64,000 nt of DNA, taken from contig CM071568.1 in NCBI GenBank assembly GCA_036426205.1, positions 228,044,777-228,108,776 of the forward strand, written 5' to 3'. A program made the translations under genes and the position numbers. Position 1 is the first letter of the stretch, and each line of letters starts with the position of its first letter. Of this stretch, positions 35,005 to 48,680 are shown piece after piece. The notes beneath the pieces were generated by a model, which did no database searches, had not been told where the DNA came from, and saw only the letters and a list, made by a program, of their open reading frames with translations. Source of the stretch: Ascaphus truei (taxonomy: Eukaryota; Chordata; Amphibia; Anura; Ascaphidae).

Positions 35005-35913
35005 TGTAACAGGGGACTTATCCCTGTTCACAAATGTGCCTTTAATCCAGCAGTGTGGTGGTTAACTGCTGGTAGCAAATTAACTAAAACACCACCTGCA
35101 CGATTAGGAGGAGGTGGGGGTTGTAGTTAGGGGGTTAGAATGGGGTAGAAATAGGCGGTTCAGAGGGGGGATGGGAAGGGGTGGTATGTGAGTTGTCGGT
35201 GAGAGTGGTAGTTGGGTGTGGGGGGTGTTTATTAAGAATTGGGGTTAGGGAGTTGGGGGTGGTGGGTGGTTGGGGTGGTTTACGAAAAATTGGTTGGTTA
35301 GGAAGGGGGTTGTGTGGGGGGGTGGTAGAAAAAGAAGAACAGGGTAGGTTAGAAGGGGGGTAGTTTGGAGAGCGGTGAGAAAGAGTTGGTAAAAAATTTA
35401 GGAAAAGCCTGCCTTTGAGGACAGGATACCCGACCCTTAGCTGTGAACTGAGACGCTGAATATGGGTAGGAGTGAGCAGACGGAGAGAGAGCAGAGTGGT
35501 CTTTGGACTCTCACAACAGTCTTGAGCCCTGCCAGAAGAGAAAACAACAGAGCTGGTACAAGAGACACGGGAAAACTCTGAACCTGAAGTGCGGACACAC
35601 CCTGAGGGAAGGGAGCTGACAGAGGAAGATTTTCCCTCCATGGAACAGATAAGACTTTCATTATTAAGAGACGGTGCTTATATCCTGGTTATTTCATGCT
35701 TATATGTTGGGGCGGGTGCGAGAGAGTCTGACTTAGGGAGTTGTGAATTAATTGCATGGTATTTTCACATAGAAATACTCGCCAAGTGAATAGAAGCTTG
35801 TTCCCCCCCCTGTGTGGGTGATTCCTGATGAAAAAGGAAAGGGACACTCAAAGCCTATTATAATTTCAACCTTATAAAAAACTCAATTGTGATCTCTGTG
35901 GAAATCCGTCACA
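35005..35913 (+). repeat. 5' LTR of element D with a 300-bp G-rich insertion
   Basis: Starts TGTAACAGGGGAC and ends CACA. Compared with the 3' LTR it carries about 300 bp of G-rich, T/A-containing low-complexity sequence at about 35104-35402 and many single-base insertions. It contains AATAAA-like and TATATC blocks shared with element A. Confidence 0.83.
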
Positions 35914-35915
35914 TT

Positions 35916-35933
35916 TGGTGTCCGAGGTGGGAC
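35916..35933 (+). promoter_or_regulatory. Primer-binding-like site of element D
   Basis: TGGTGTCCGAGGTGGGAC begins two bases after the 5' LTR and differs from the site in element A at one position. Confidence 0.68.
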
Positions 35934-36789
35934 AAGAAGGGTCTTGAAGTTAAACGGGACCGGAGATTTTTTGTTTAAATTTTTTGTTATGCTTTGGGGC
36001 CTACAAAAACAGTCTGAAAAAAAAAAAAAAAAACAAAAAAAAAAAAACACCTTCATGTCAGCAGAGATCAGAGTTAAAGGGATGACATCACTGCACTGAA
36101 AATTACAAAAAACCTAGAAGACTGCTGAAGTAGTCTAAACCTTATTTTGCCTATCACAAGTGTAATAAGGTCATGAAATAGGGGTTTTGCCTTCCAGCCG
36201 TAGCGGGTTCAGAGAAGTGAGTCAGCCCTTAAAAGGTGATAGGTGTTTGTTGTTTTCAAAAGTTCTCGGGCTGAAGCAGGGAGATACAGATGGTTTGACT
36301 CAACGAGGGGTACTGATTTTACATAAAGGTTGCCCACCACCCATAGGCTACCAGCTGTGAATGGAGTACATGCAGAAAAGTGTGGGGGAAATTGATACAC
36401 AGACTGTGCTGGAGGCAGGGGAATTTTAGCCAAACAAATACTGAGTGTTGATCACCCTGCCGGGAATGGAAAAGAATGTTTTTTTTTCTGCAAGTAAAAA
36501 GTCTGGCTATCATATATCTTGGGAGGCAAAAAACAGACACCAAAGTATTGAAGTGTGAATGCCAATACGCCAAAGATGAGAACTGAAAATTACGGAACTC
36601 TACAGAAAACTAAATTCTGTGCTGAGCGGAGAGATTGCACCTATGCAAGTTAAACTGGTTGTTTGTTGTGAGAGCAAATAGACTTTTTTTTAAAACCTAG
36701 CAAAAACTGCACATCTTGTATACCGATAGAAGAGAAAAGGCAGCACAGTACTGCTGATATTGAACAAAAAAAAAAAAAAATTCCCAAGA

Positions 36790-39475
36790 AGAAAAGTCTA
36801 CAGGATGCTGCCTGGAGAGCTAGACGACCTCACAAGCAAATAATCATAGCTGTTTAGGACTACGCAAAATACAGTTGCAACAGCTGAATCAAAGCGCCTC
36901 CTGAGTAAGGAAGAAAATTTACACCTGATAGCGCCTAAAAATGGAGGCAAGATGCAGCGTTCCCTGTAATTTGAACCCGTCCCCACGGAAGGAGGGCCCT
37001 TCCAGTCCAATAAGAGGAAGAAGATCTTCTTTAAGGGCGAACCCGAAACAGACGTTCACAACCCACAAAAACCCCAAGAAATGCGTGGGGGGCCTGAATG
37101 ATGAGCTTCTTTTCACGAACAGAACAAGATTCCCCGCTCCCTTGCGATAGATCCAGCAGGGGACAAGCGGGGAGCAGCAACTCACCCATCTTTCGTAAGC
37201 AAATTACCAACGGCAAGAAAAGCTTGGCAGAAAACCTGGCGTGACATAAGTGAAGCCGCTCTTAAATTTCAAATGAAGATGGAGACCCCGAACTATCCTG
37301 AAGGGACGGGGTCATGCCAAAATCAAAAAAGGGCAGAAAAAAAAGGAAAAGCAGTTCTCTTCACTTGCAGCTGTGAAGCGAACAGACCACGTCCGCAGCT
37401 CCTTGTGAGAGAAAAGGGGGGACGAGCTCTGACATGCGGACCGAGAAGAAACTGGCGGAATTCGTCCCCCAGCGGGGTTAACCAAAATATCCGACCGGGC
37501 CCAACGGCAGAAAGTCGTAGTACCCCAAACGAGTGTGTCTTGCTCCTCGGTCTGCCAAACAGTGAGAACCCTCAAACAGTATCCCAGGGAAGCCGGAGCC
37601 TGGAAAGGGGGACAGTGGTGACGATCACCTTGCCAAGCCCTGAAGAACTCCCTGAAAATTGCCAGGCATGGACTGGATCTGCTCTGTGAAGAATGGAAAG
37701 GGATAAGGAGAAATAAATGAATGCTGCAAGCTACAGAAGACTGTGCTCGCACATTTTACTCTGCGGCCAAGACACTGAAGTGGAGGATCTCAAGACTGAG
37801 CTAGATACTGCAAGACTATTTCCTCCATGATGAAAGAGTGCCAATCGGATAAAAATTGTGGGCTACGCTAAAGCGGAAGTAAGATGGAGGCATGAAGCAG
37901 ATGACAGTCTTCCAACAAGAGGGTTCACTATCTTCGTATTTATAGAGCTTGATGCCTCACATTCAGACCAACAGCTGCCACAGACCTGGAAGTTCCAGAA
38001 AGGAAAACTACACCAGTCTCAGAGGAATGCGACATTGCAAAGAAACTATGGTAATCTTGATACGATCTCAAAGTCTCTCAGAAGGAGCTTCAGACCCTCA
38101 ACCGAGAGAAGGAAAGTCTCACAAAACAGGAGAGTGTCATCTCAAAGCAGATGTGACGTAAATGGAAGGAGGAATGCAAAGAAGCCCTGAAAAATACAGG
38201 ACTGAAAAAGAGAAAAATTCAAGATTAAAAAGAGAAAACTCTAAACTGAAAGAAGAAAAATTCAGGTTGACAGAAGAAGGTCAGGGTTAAAGTTTGAAGC
38301 AGAGCACCGAGCCTGCAGAACCAACACTGCAAGGTCTGCATCACACCTCCATATGCTGAGGAGAAGAGCACAAACGCTACAGGAAGAAAACACTGCAGGC
38401 TGCTAAAGAGGTACCAGCGTGCTCAGGAAACATCTGAATACCAGTCGTCCCCCCACAGTGAGGAGGTATAGATTAAGCCACGCTGAGTCTTAGAGGTCAT
38501 TGGGAGCGGATCTTCCATACCAGGTGACTCTGGTATGAGAGAGGGAGCATGAGAAGGCTCAGAAACTGGAGCTGGAGAGGACCAGAGAGAATTCCATCCA
38601 CTTGAGTTCAGTAACAAGGAGAGGAAAACAGACGCAGCGGCAACCTTGACGACAAAAAAATTACAGCGCTCCAGAATATGAAGGGAGAATCTGATACAGA
38701 CTGCAGAGGAAGCAAAGTGCGCAAATCCAAATTTCCCTAAGAAGAGAATTTGCAAGACGCATCACAAAACGGTTGAGACTCTGCAAGGCCAGTATACAGA
38801 TCCTCCAATACGGATAAAAAGATGGTAGTGGCTTGCCCAAGCATCCAGTATCCCACAGTAACACTAAGCCCGTGAGGACAAGGGTTTTAAGTCGGAGTGG
38901 GGACTCCACGCACGCTTCAAAACAAGATTACGAAGTTTTGAGCCACCTAAAGAAAGCACTAGACAAAACACAGCTGCCCAAAGGCAATAAACAGATGGTA
39001 GAGGGCAGAATCAAAGCCAGAAGAATCCTTAGCTGAGGAAGCTGAAAAATAGGACGTTCCTGGAAAAGGAATGGGAGTGTGCAACTCAGTCCCAAAGAAG
39101 CTGACATACTGGCGATCTCCGTGGTGTGGAGAAACTGCAGAAAGGACCGCTTCAAGAGCAGAAAACTCCTAAGGGCTCGTCCTAACTTGCCTACAAATGT
39201 TGCCATACACCTTGTGTATACAAAAAGAGGAGTGCCGGACGCAACAGAAATCTCATGAACCGCTCACGCGGAATAAAAAAGACTCTTACGTGGAAAAAGT
39301 CCTCTCGCGAGCGTACTGAGAGTGCTGATCTCAAGCACCCATTTGGGAGGAGAAAAAATAAACTGGAGAGAAGGGCTCCCATCCCAGCGGGACAGAGAGG
39401 GTTCTTTCCTCCATCCTCTCTTCAAGCTCACAGAAGATCTCGAATAAGGCCGGGCTTCCCACCAAACGGGGAGGT
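36790..39475 (+). pseudogene. Broken coiled-coil ORF of element D
   Basis: This is the plus-strand counterpart of the 478-codon ORF of element A, broken by many small indels. Landmarks in order are the leader junction near 36790, the ACCCGTCCCCACGGAAGG region, AAATGAAGATGGAGACCCC at about 37271, the coiled-coil start near 37790 (GAGCTAGATACTGCAAGA), the 14-residue repeat region to about 38160, and a Lys/Glu-rich coiled coil to about 38310. It continues to the 3' LTR with further Glu/Lys/Gln-rich sequence. Because one frame is intact in element A, the indels here are either decay or consensus errors in the assembly. Confidence 0.6.
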
Positions 39476-40073
39476 AGTAACACGGGGACTGATCCCTGTT
39501 CACAAATGTGCTCTAATCCAGCAGTGTGGTGGTTAACTGCTGGTAGCAAATTAACTAACACCACCTGCCTGATTAGAGGTGGTAGAAAAAGCCTGCCTTT
39601 GAGACAGGAAGTAACTCCTTAGCTGTGACTGAGAGCTGAACTTGGGAGAGAGAGCAGAGATTGTCTTTGACTCTCACAACAGTCTTGAGCCCTGCCAGAA
39701 GAAACAACAGAGCTGCTTACAAGACACAGGGAAAACTTCTGAACCTGAATGCTGACACACCCTGAGGGAAGGGAGCTGAACCAGAGAAGATTTTCCCTCC
39801 ATGGAACAGATAAGACTTTCATTATTAAGAGACTGCTTATATCTGCTTATTTCATGCTATATGTTTGGGGCTGCGAGACATGCTTGACTTAGGGAGTTGT
39901 GAATTAATTGCATGGTATTTTCACTAGAAATACTCCCAAGTGAATAGAAGCTTTGTTCCCCCCCCTGTGTTTGGATGATTTCCTGATGAAAAAGGAAAAG
40001 GCACAATAAAGCCTATTATAATTTCACCTTATAAAAGCCTCCAATTGTTTACCTCTGTGAACGTCCGTCTACA
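39476..40073 (+). repeat. 3' LTR of element D
   Basis: About 598 bp, preceded by AAACGGGGAGGTAG, a short purine-rich tract. CACAATAAAGCC (about 40000-40011) provides the polyadenylation signal. It ends CTACA, followed by the duplicated AGGAG. Confidence 0.85.
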
Positions 40074-40200
40074 AGGAGATATTGGAAAATGCGGCTGTTC
40101 AATGCGGTAACTCCATCTAAATATATAGTCCCCTATATAGTGTATCAAAAGGGGATCTCAAAGCTAGTTAAATCCCGTATGAATACTGATGTAGGACAAC

Positions 40201-41488
40201 TTATAGAAATGCGGAATAAATGCATGCCTCATTTAGTCCGTTGGGCTGTAACATCTGGAGCGTGAAGATCCATTGGCATTCACGCTGCATCAGGCGTTTA
40301 TCCCACTTCCCTTTTCGGGGACCCCATGGTATGTGCTCAATTCCACAGAAAATGAGAAACTGTGGATCTCCATTATGTTGGTCATGAATATGGCATGCGA
40401 CAGGGGTGTCCAGGATGTTCCTTATTGATCCCAAATGTTCCAGAACCCTAACCTTTAAGGCTCTGTGGGTTTTGCCTACATACCGCATGCCACATCTGCA
40501 AGTAATGAGGTAGACCACCCCTACTGTCAAACAATTAATAAAACTATTAATTTCGTGTTGTTTACTATTTGTTAGGTCTGGAATCTTCTTTGTGGCCTTC
40601 GTAAAGGGACATGCTCTGCAGCGGCCGCATGGCTATGATCCAATTGGTCTCCTATCTCCCAGCCATGTTCTTTGTGTTTTGACCTGGAAGTGACTATGCA
40701 CTAACCTGTCTTTCAAGTTTTTAGCCCTCCTACAAGTCATAGTTGGTGTTTCTTGTAACACCTGCTTCAAATCAGGATCATTTCTCAAAATATGCCAGTG
40801 TTTCTTAAAGATATTTCGTAGTTCGTTCCATTGATTATTAAAGGTACCAATATACCGTATAGTTTTATCTTTCTGTGAATTCAGATGTTGTCTGTCAGTT
40901 AGGAGATGTGTGCGAGATGTTTCTTTGGCCCTTATGTATGCATTGTGTACAGCGTTCTTTGAATACCCTCGTTTAACAAACCTCGCATTCATATCCACCG
41001 CCTGTTTCTTGAATTCCTGTACGGTCGAACAATTCCTGCGCAACCTTAGGAACTGGCCGGTGGGTATATTTTTGATTATGTGTTGAGGGTGATGGCTGTC
41101 TGCACGTAGGAGACTGTTGGTTGCGGTTGTTTTCCTATAGATTGTTGTGGTCAATTTACCGTCTAATTGTTTATAAACAGTAAGGTCCAGAAAATTGAGG
41201 GTTTTATCGTTCACTTCAAAGGTAAGTTTAAGGTTGTGATCATTGTTATTTAGCATGTTGATAAATTGGTTCAGAAGAGGTTTGGGGCCATTCCACAACA
41301 AAATAATGTCATCGATGTAGCGGCCCCACCATTCAACGTGCTTAGTGTATTCCTTAAGGGCATCGCTGAAGACCAATGTTTCCTCCCACCAGCCAAGATA
41401 TAAATTGGCCAATGTATGCCTGTTTTTACTTTGCAAGGGAAACCCGGTTTTGTAATAGGTTTTGGAGTTCTGTTGCAAATCCTTCTAG
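40201..41488 (-). pseudogene. PLE2 reverse transcriptase C-terminal part and GIY-YIG nuclease
   Basis: The first frame (41478-40633) shows LANLYLGWWEE, then GRYIDDIILLW, the second RT catalytic motif with both aspartates intact, then KTLNFLDLTVY and GQFLRLRRNCS. A stop at 40630-40632 interrupts the linker; the Cys-rich CGRCRACPFTK segment lies just after it. The GIY-YIG part (40530-40201) reads VYLITCRCGMRYVGKT and ends NGLNEACIYSAFL. The RT fingers are missing, so it cannot be active, but the nuclease frame is intact. It is a different subfamily from PLE1. Confidence 0.82.
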
Positions 41489-42165
41489 AAACATGGTGGA
41501 TGTGATGCTCCCAATTGCAACCAGTCCTATAATGGATGTCCAGTAATATATAAATCCACAATGGGTTAATCCATACTACGATAGAGTGCCCCCAATAGAG
41601 TAGTTAATTAACAACTGGTGGGACAGACGTGGAATCAGCCAAGACTCTCACAAGATACAGATAATCAAACCCAACCAGTGTATAAAAAATAATGGTCAAT
41701 GACCATGGTAAACGGAATAAATAAAAGGCACTGCGGCTCTTTACCTGTACTACCAGGGGGGCATCGTGTCGTTGGCGGCGTGCGGTCCATCTGTTGAAGA
41801 TCCACAAGAATAGAGAGCGTTGATAGCGCACTGCCAGGGGATCCTGTGAAAATCACGCCGGAAAAGGAAACAGCCAGGCCACTCAGAGATGAAAAAAATG
41901 TATTTGAATTTATTGCATGCTGAAACTACACATAAAAAAACGGACAGGTAAACGCACCTACGGTTTCGTACTCAATGTACTTTATCAAGGTAAACATTGA
42001 GTACGAAACGCGTAGGTGCGTTACCTGTCCGTTTTTTATGTGTAGTTTCAGCAGGCAATAAATTCAAATTAAATTTTTTTCATCTCTGGAGTGGCCTGGC
42101 TGTTTCCTTTTCCTGCATGATTTTCACAGGATCCCCTGGCAGTGCGCTATCAACGCTCTCTATTC
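41489..42165. mobile_element. PLE terminal-repeat dimer inserted in PLE2, 16-bp target duplication
   Basis: TTGCAAATCCTTCTAG is present at 41473-41488 and 42166-42181. The insert's arms, about 41815-41990 and 41993-42165, are inverse copies, sharing for example AGTGCGCTATCAACGCTCTC. The arms meet head to head at hammerhead-like motifs. It does not code for protein. Confidence 0.75.
41953..41990 (-). ncRNA. Hammerhead-like motif at the centre of the PLE dimer
   Basis: CCTTGATAAAGTAC, a short loop, then GTACGAAACCGTAGG reads on the minus strand. A mirror copy with GTACGAAACGCGTAGG lies on the plus strand at 42000-42015 but lacks the upstream half. Confidence 0.55.
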
Positions 42166-42181
42166 TTGCAAATCCTTCTAG

Positions 42182-42816
42182 CACTGAATGAGTTAAGAAT
42201 AAACAAAGCACTTGTAATCCACTCTTTCCCAATCTGGATCCCAAAAACCTAGGCTGGCATTCAGCTTTCCTCATTGTCCTTAATCCCTCATCTTGAAATT
42301 GCTTACACATCTGCTTTTGATCATTTTGACAGAATACCAGAAAAAAAATATTTTACATAACACTGATATAAGAGGTCTGGTAACAAAGGCCTTTCCAGGT
42401 CATCCCTTGATAACTCTGCTCATATGGTGAAGGAATATTTGAGATGAGAAGGGCCTTATTTCACGCTGTGTAGATACTGTAGGCAGGGCATATACACGTT
42501 ATACACTTGTAGTATGTTTGAAGAACGAATACAAAGACAGCAATACACAGATTATCATGCCTCTCAAACTCTTTGTAAAGTTCAAGTACTATAGGCAAAA
42601 TTATTTCATATTTTGAACCCAGAGTGAATGTGGGAAGGGACTAGCACATCCAGGTCAGGCAAAAGTGGTGCAATTCTGGAGCAAATAATGTCACCAAAAG
42701 GGCCACAAAAAAAAAGAATCCTACTGCTTTCAATGGGAATTTGTTGTTCAATACAGTATATCTGGCATATTTGTGACCCAGAACTGCACCAATTTGACCA
42801 AATTTCTTAGACCATG
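42182..42816. other. Intronic sequence, no gene recognised
   Basis: No repeat or coding signal was recognised. Confidence 0.4.
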
Positions 42817-43108
42817 GGTTCTCAACTCCAGCCCCCAAGCCCCCCCCCCCCCCCCCAAGGTCAGGTTTTTAGGATATCCCTGCTTCAGCACAGGTGGCTG
42901 TATGTCAGTCTTTAACTGAACCACTGATTAAGTCACCTATGTTTGAGCAGGGATATCCAACATTTATTTTAAGTTCATGATTAATAAAACTGATTTTACC
43001 ATCACTATAACTATACACTGCACATCACTTGAACTGAGGATTTAAATGCTCTTTAGACTGGGATCTTTTTTCTTTTTTCACTACTTTGGCGGCCTGGAGT
43101 TGAGAACA
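42817..43108. mobile_element. hAT-like TIR element (MITE)
   Basis: GTTCTCAACTCCAG at the left is inverse to CTGGAGTTGAGAAC at the right. The left end contains a run of about 17 C and the GGATATCCCTGCTTCAGCAC block shared with the element at 22147. Confidence 0.6.
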
Positions 43109-44891
<1,783 letters not shown>

Positions 44892-45424
44892 TCAATTATA
44901 ATTACAGCTGTCAAGATGTAAATTGTAACAGTTGGAAAATGTTAAAAGACCAAAATGCAAAACACTATTCTTTGTTAGACACAGATTAAATCCAAATAAT
45001 GTTTTGTGAAACGCTGTACCCCAATTACAAAAACATTTTGCAGTAAGAAAGAAAACAGTGGGGAAATGTAATTAACATGTTTTAAAGGAAAGACACATTG
45101 AGACATACATCTCTTGTCCAAGAATGCCCCAGTGTATAAAATGGAGCTAAGTTGCACAAGGCAAATTCAGTGCTGTCTTTACAGATTCAAATTGAGACTG
45201 AGTGGAACACAGTGGTATTCCGAAATGTTACGTACCTGTATAAAAATCAAGAATGGCCTGTTATTAAACTCTAGCACAAGAAATATGTGGAAGGACTTAG
45301 GTGATGAGTGCCAGGTTGAGATGGAAAGGGTTAATTGCTCAGTTGAAATGGAGCCTGAACCAAGAATCACATACAATGGCAGCAATTGTATATCCTCTGT
45401 ATGGTTTGCAGAAATATGTCATTA

Positions 45425-45658
<234 letters not shown>

Positions 45659-45910
45659 TTATAAAAAGAAATAAAAATAATGAGACACATTAGCTCGTCA
45701 GCTGGGATGACATTTCAATGGAATTTTATCTTTGAACTGGTTTTTATAGTTATGGGAGAATGTATAGAGTACAAACCATAGGCCCTTGAACTACTTTATT
45801 CTCTAAGGCAGTACATATGCAAATTTGTCAACTCCCTTCCTTTAGCAGTATGCCATGTTAAATAAGTATATTCACAGACATGCATTGACTGTGTCTGAAT
45901 TGAAACAGTA

Positions 45911-46251
45911 TACATGTATACCCCGGTTTAAGGACACTCACTTTAAGTACACTCCCGAGTAAGGACACATCGCCCAATAGGCAAATGTCAGCTCGCGCAT
46001 GCGCCTGTCAGCACGTCCTGAACAGCAATACCGGCTCCCTACCTGTACCGAAGCTGTGCGCAAGCGGGGAGACTATAGAGCCTGTTACAAATGCCTTATT
46101 TACATCAGTTGAGCACGTATATGACGATTGCAGTACAGTACAAGCATCAATAAGTGGGAAAAAGGGAGTGCTTCACTTTAAGAACATTTTCGCTTTACAT
46201 ACATGCTCCGGTCCCATTGCGTACATTAATGCGGGGCATGCCTGTATAGAC
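45911..46251. mobile_element. Possible TIR element
   Basis: GTATACCCCGGTTTAAGG at the left resembles the inverse of the right end, TTAATGCGGGGCATGCCTGTATA. The arms also share ACTTTAAG-type text. The ends are imperfect and the superfamily is uncertain. Confidence 0.4.
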
Positions 46252-46635
46252 TCATGACATTATGAATTCAGCACAGTCAGTATTCACTGGGCAATCAAAA
46301 CTTCCGGGTCAAGATCCTGAGCGTTCGGTTTCCTTTAGCTTTTTTTTTTCTAAAATCAGCTATATTGATACATGTCATTATTAGAAAATCTCACATAGCT
46401 AATTTGTTTTTGCATACTTGTATGGTGGAGGAAGAGAAGGATTATACAAATGTTTCCAAATGATCAGAACATTGACAGAAACAATGATTTGCCAGGATAT
46501 CAATAAAAATAACAAAAAAATTACTTGAAGCTAAAAAAAAGTTATATTAGTTGCACAAGCTTTCTGCGCAGCTCGCTAAAACATTATGAACCCACTCCAG
46601 ATCTACCCAGATCACACACCACCTCTGGGTAAGGC

Positions 46636-48672
46636 GGTAGGTGTGGGGTTTTGGGTGGTGGGGGGGGGAGCGGGGGTGTCGTGGAGGGACCGGGGTGTCT
46701 GTGCAGGGTGGGGTGGTGCGCCTATGGTGTGGGTGGGCGGGGTGGGCGCGCTGGGGGCGGGGCCTGTGGGGGGGGGGGGATGTCGTGAGTGTGTCGGGTG
46801 GGGGGCAGGAGGATGTTGGTGTTGTGGACGGCTCGCAACTGATGTGGGGGGTGTGTGTGTGTGTGGGGGTGTTGGTGTGCTGTGGGTGTGTGTGTGCGGG
46901 GTGGGGGCGGTTGGTTAGTATGTGTGTGTGGGTGGGTGGACCGGTGTCGGGGATGGTAGGGGGGGGCGGGGGGGTGTGTTGTGGTGGGGGTGATTGGGTG
47001 TGGGGGGGGCGTGTTAGGAAGGGTGGGGATGTCGTGTAGGGGGTGGTTTGAGTGAATGCTGATGTGGTGGGGGAGAGTAGGTGTGGGTGGGGCGGATGGG
47101 TGGGGTATGTGTGTTGTTGTTGGGGGGGTGTTGTGGTTTGTGTGTGGGGGGTTGTGTGTGTGTGTGGTCTTGTGGGGTCAGGTGGGTGAGGGGTGATGTG
47201 TGTGTGTGGGGGTGTGTGTGTTGTATGTGGGGGTTGTGGTTTGGGGGAGTTGGTCTTGTGGACGGAGGTTGGTGTGACTGGGAGGGGGGGGGATCCGTTG
47301 GGTGCTGTGTCACGTCGTGTGTGTGTGTGGGGGGGGGTTGTGTTGTATGTGTGGGGGGTAGTTGTGGTGCTGTGGGCTGGGGGTGTTGATGTGTCGTGTG
47401 GGGTGGGGGGAGGTATGGTTGGTGTGGGTGCTTGTGATTGTGTGTTGTGGGGGTGGGGTTGTGATGTGGTTAGTGGGGGGTTGGGGGTGTGGGGGGGTTC
47501 GGTGTGTGAGGGGTGGGTTGGGTGGGTGTTGTGTGGGGTGTGGTTGTGTTGCTAAAGGGTGGATTCGTGGGGGAGAGTGTGGGGGGTGGGGGGGTTGTGT
47601 GTGGTGTGGGGGGGTTGTGTGCTGGTTAGGGTTTGTGGGGGTTGTGTGTGTTGGGGTGGGGGGGTGTTTGTGGTGGGTTGCGTGGGGGGGGGTTGTGTGT
47701 CCTGTGTTGTGGGGGGGTGTAGCGGTGTGGGGTAGGGTTGTGTGAGGCGTGAGTGTGGGGTCTAGGGGTGTGTGTGTGTGTGGGGGGGGTTGATTAGTGG
47801 TGTGGTGGGGGGGAGGGTGTGTGTGGTGGGGCTACTGTGTGTGGTGGTGTGGTTTGGTGTGGTTGATGTGAGTGGGGGGGGGTTTGTATGTGTGTGTGCG
47901 GGGGGGGGGGGTTGTGTGTGTGTGTGTGGGGAGGGGGGTGTGTGTGTGTATACTGGGGGGGGTGTGTGTGTGTGAGGTGGGGGGGGGTGTGTGGTGGTGG
48001 GGTTGGTGTGATTGTGTGGGGGGGGGGTTGAGTGGTAGGTTGAGGGGTTGTGTGGTGTGGGGGGTGGGGGGTGAGGGTGTGTTGTGGGGGGGGTTGGGGA
48101 GTGGTGTGTGTGTGGGGATGCATGGGGGGGGGGCGTTGTGTGTGTGTGTGGTGGGGGGGTGGGTTGTGGTGTGATGGGGGGGGGGGGTGTGGGTTGGGGG
48201 GGTTGTGAGTGGATGGGTGGGGGCGGCGGATTGTGTGTGGTGGGGTGTGTGTGTGTGTGGGTGTCGTGGGCGAGGGGGGTTGTGTGTGGGTGGGGGGGGG
48301 GCTGTGTGGTGGGTGTAGGTGTGGGGGAGTGGTGGGTGGTGGGGGGGGTTGTGTGTGTGTGTGGGGGGGGGGGTTGTGGGTGTGTGTGTGGGGGTGTGTA
48401 TGGTGTGTGGGCGGGGGGGGGGTTGTGTTAGTTTGGGGGATGTTGAGTTGTGTGGGGGAGGGTTGTGTATGGTGTGGTATGGGTGGGGCGTGTTGTGGGT
48501 GGGGGGTTTTTGTTGCGCGGTGCTCAGGTGTGTGGTGGGAGGGTGAGTGTGGGGTTCTTGTGGGGGTATTGAGTGTGTGCGGTGTGATGAGTAGTGTGCT
48601 GTGTGTGTGTATGCTGTCCTGTTGGTTGTCTGTCGGTGTGTGTGTGTTGTGATTGTGTGTGTGGGTGTTGTG
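46636..48672. repeat. G/T-rich low-complexity tract, about 2 kb
   Basis: The plus strand is almost only G and T in irregular TG, TGGG and G-run mixtures, with virtually no A or C for 2 kb. It produces long His/Pro/Thr-rich ORFs on the minus strand that are not genes. It may be an expanded and diverged (TG)n or minisatellite with G-quadruplex and Z-DNA potential, or poorly resolved long-read consensus. Confidence 0.8.
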
Positions 48673-48680
48673 ATTGAATG

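Larger units (their letters stand above)
35005..40073 (+). mobile_element. LTR retrotransposon element D (non-autonomous, coiled-coil ORF)
   Basis: The two LTRs are at 35005-35913 and about 39476-40073, and AGGAG is duplicated at 35000-35004 and 40074-40078. A primer-binding-like site, TGGTGTCCGAGGTGGGAC, begins at 35916. The interior corresponds to element A read on the plus strand: leader, low-complexity N-terminal coding region, then coiled coil. It extends about 1.1 kb beyond the part of A visible in this window. There is no RT, integrase or protease. It inserted into the 3' region of PLE2. Confidence 0.87.
34200..42181 (-). mobile_element. Penelope-like element PLE2, interrupted by element D and a second PLE dimer
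   Basis: On the minus strand the RT C-terminal half and the GIY-YIG region lie at 41488-40201. The 3' untranslated region runs to 40079, is interrupted by element D (35005-40073), and resumes at 34999 down to the hammerhead-like motif at 34238. The RT start is truncated near 42181 or lost. A PLE terminal dimer (41489-42165) sits in the RT with a 16-bp duplication. Confidence 0.7.
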
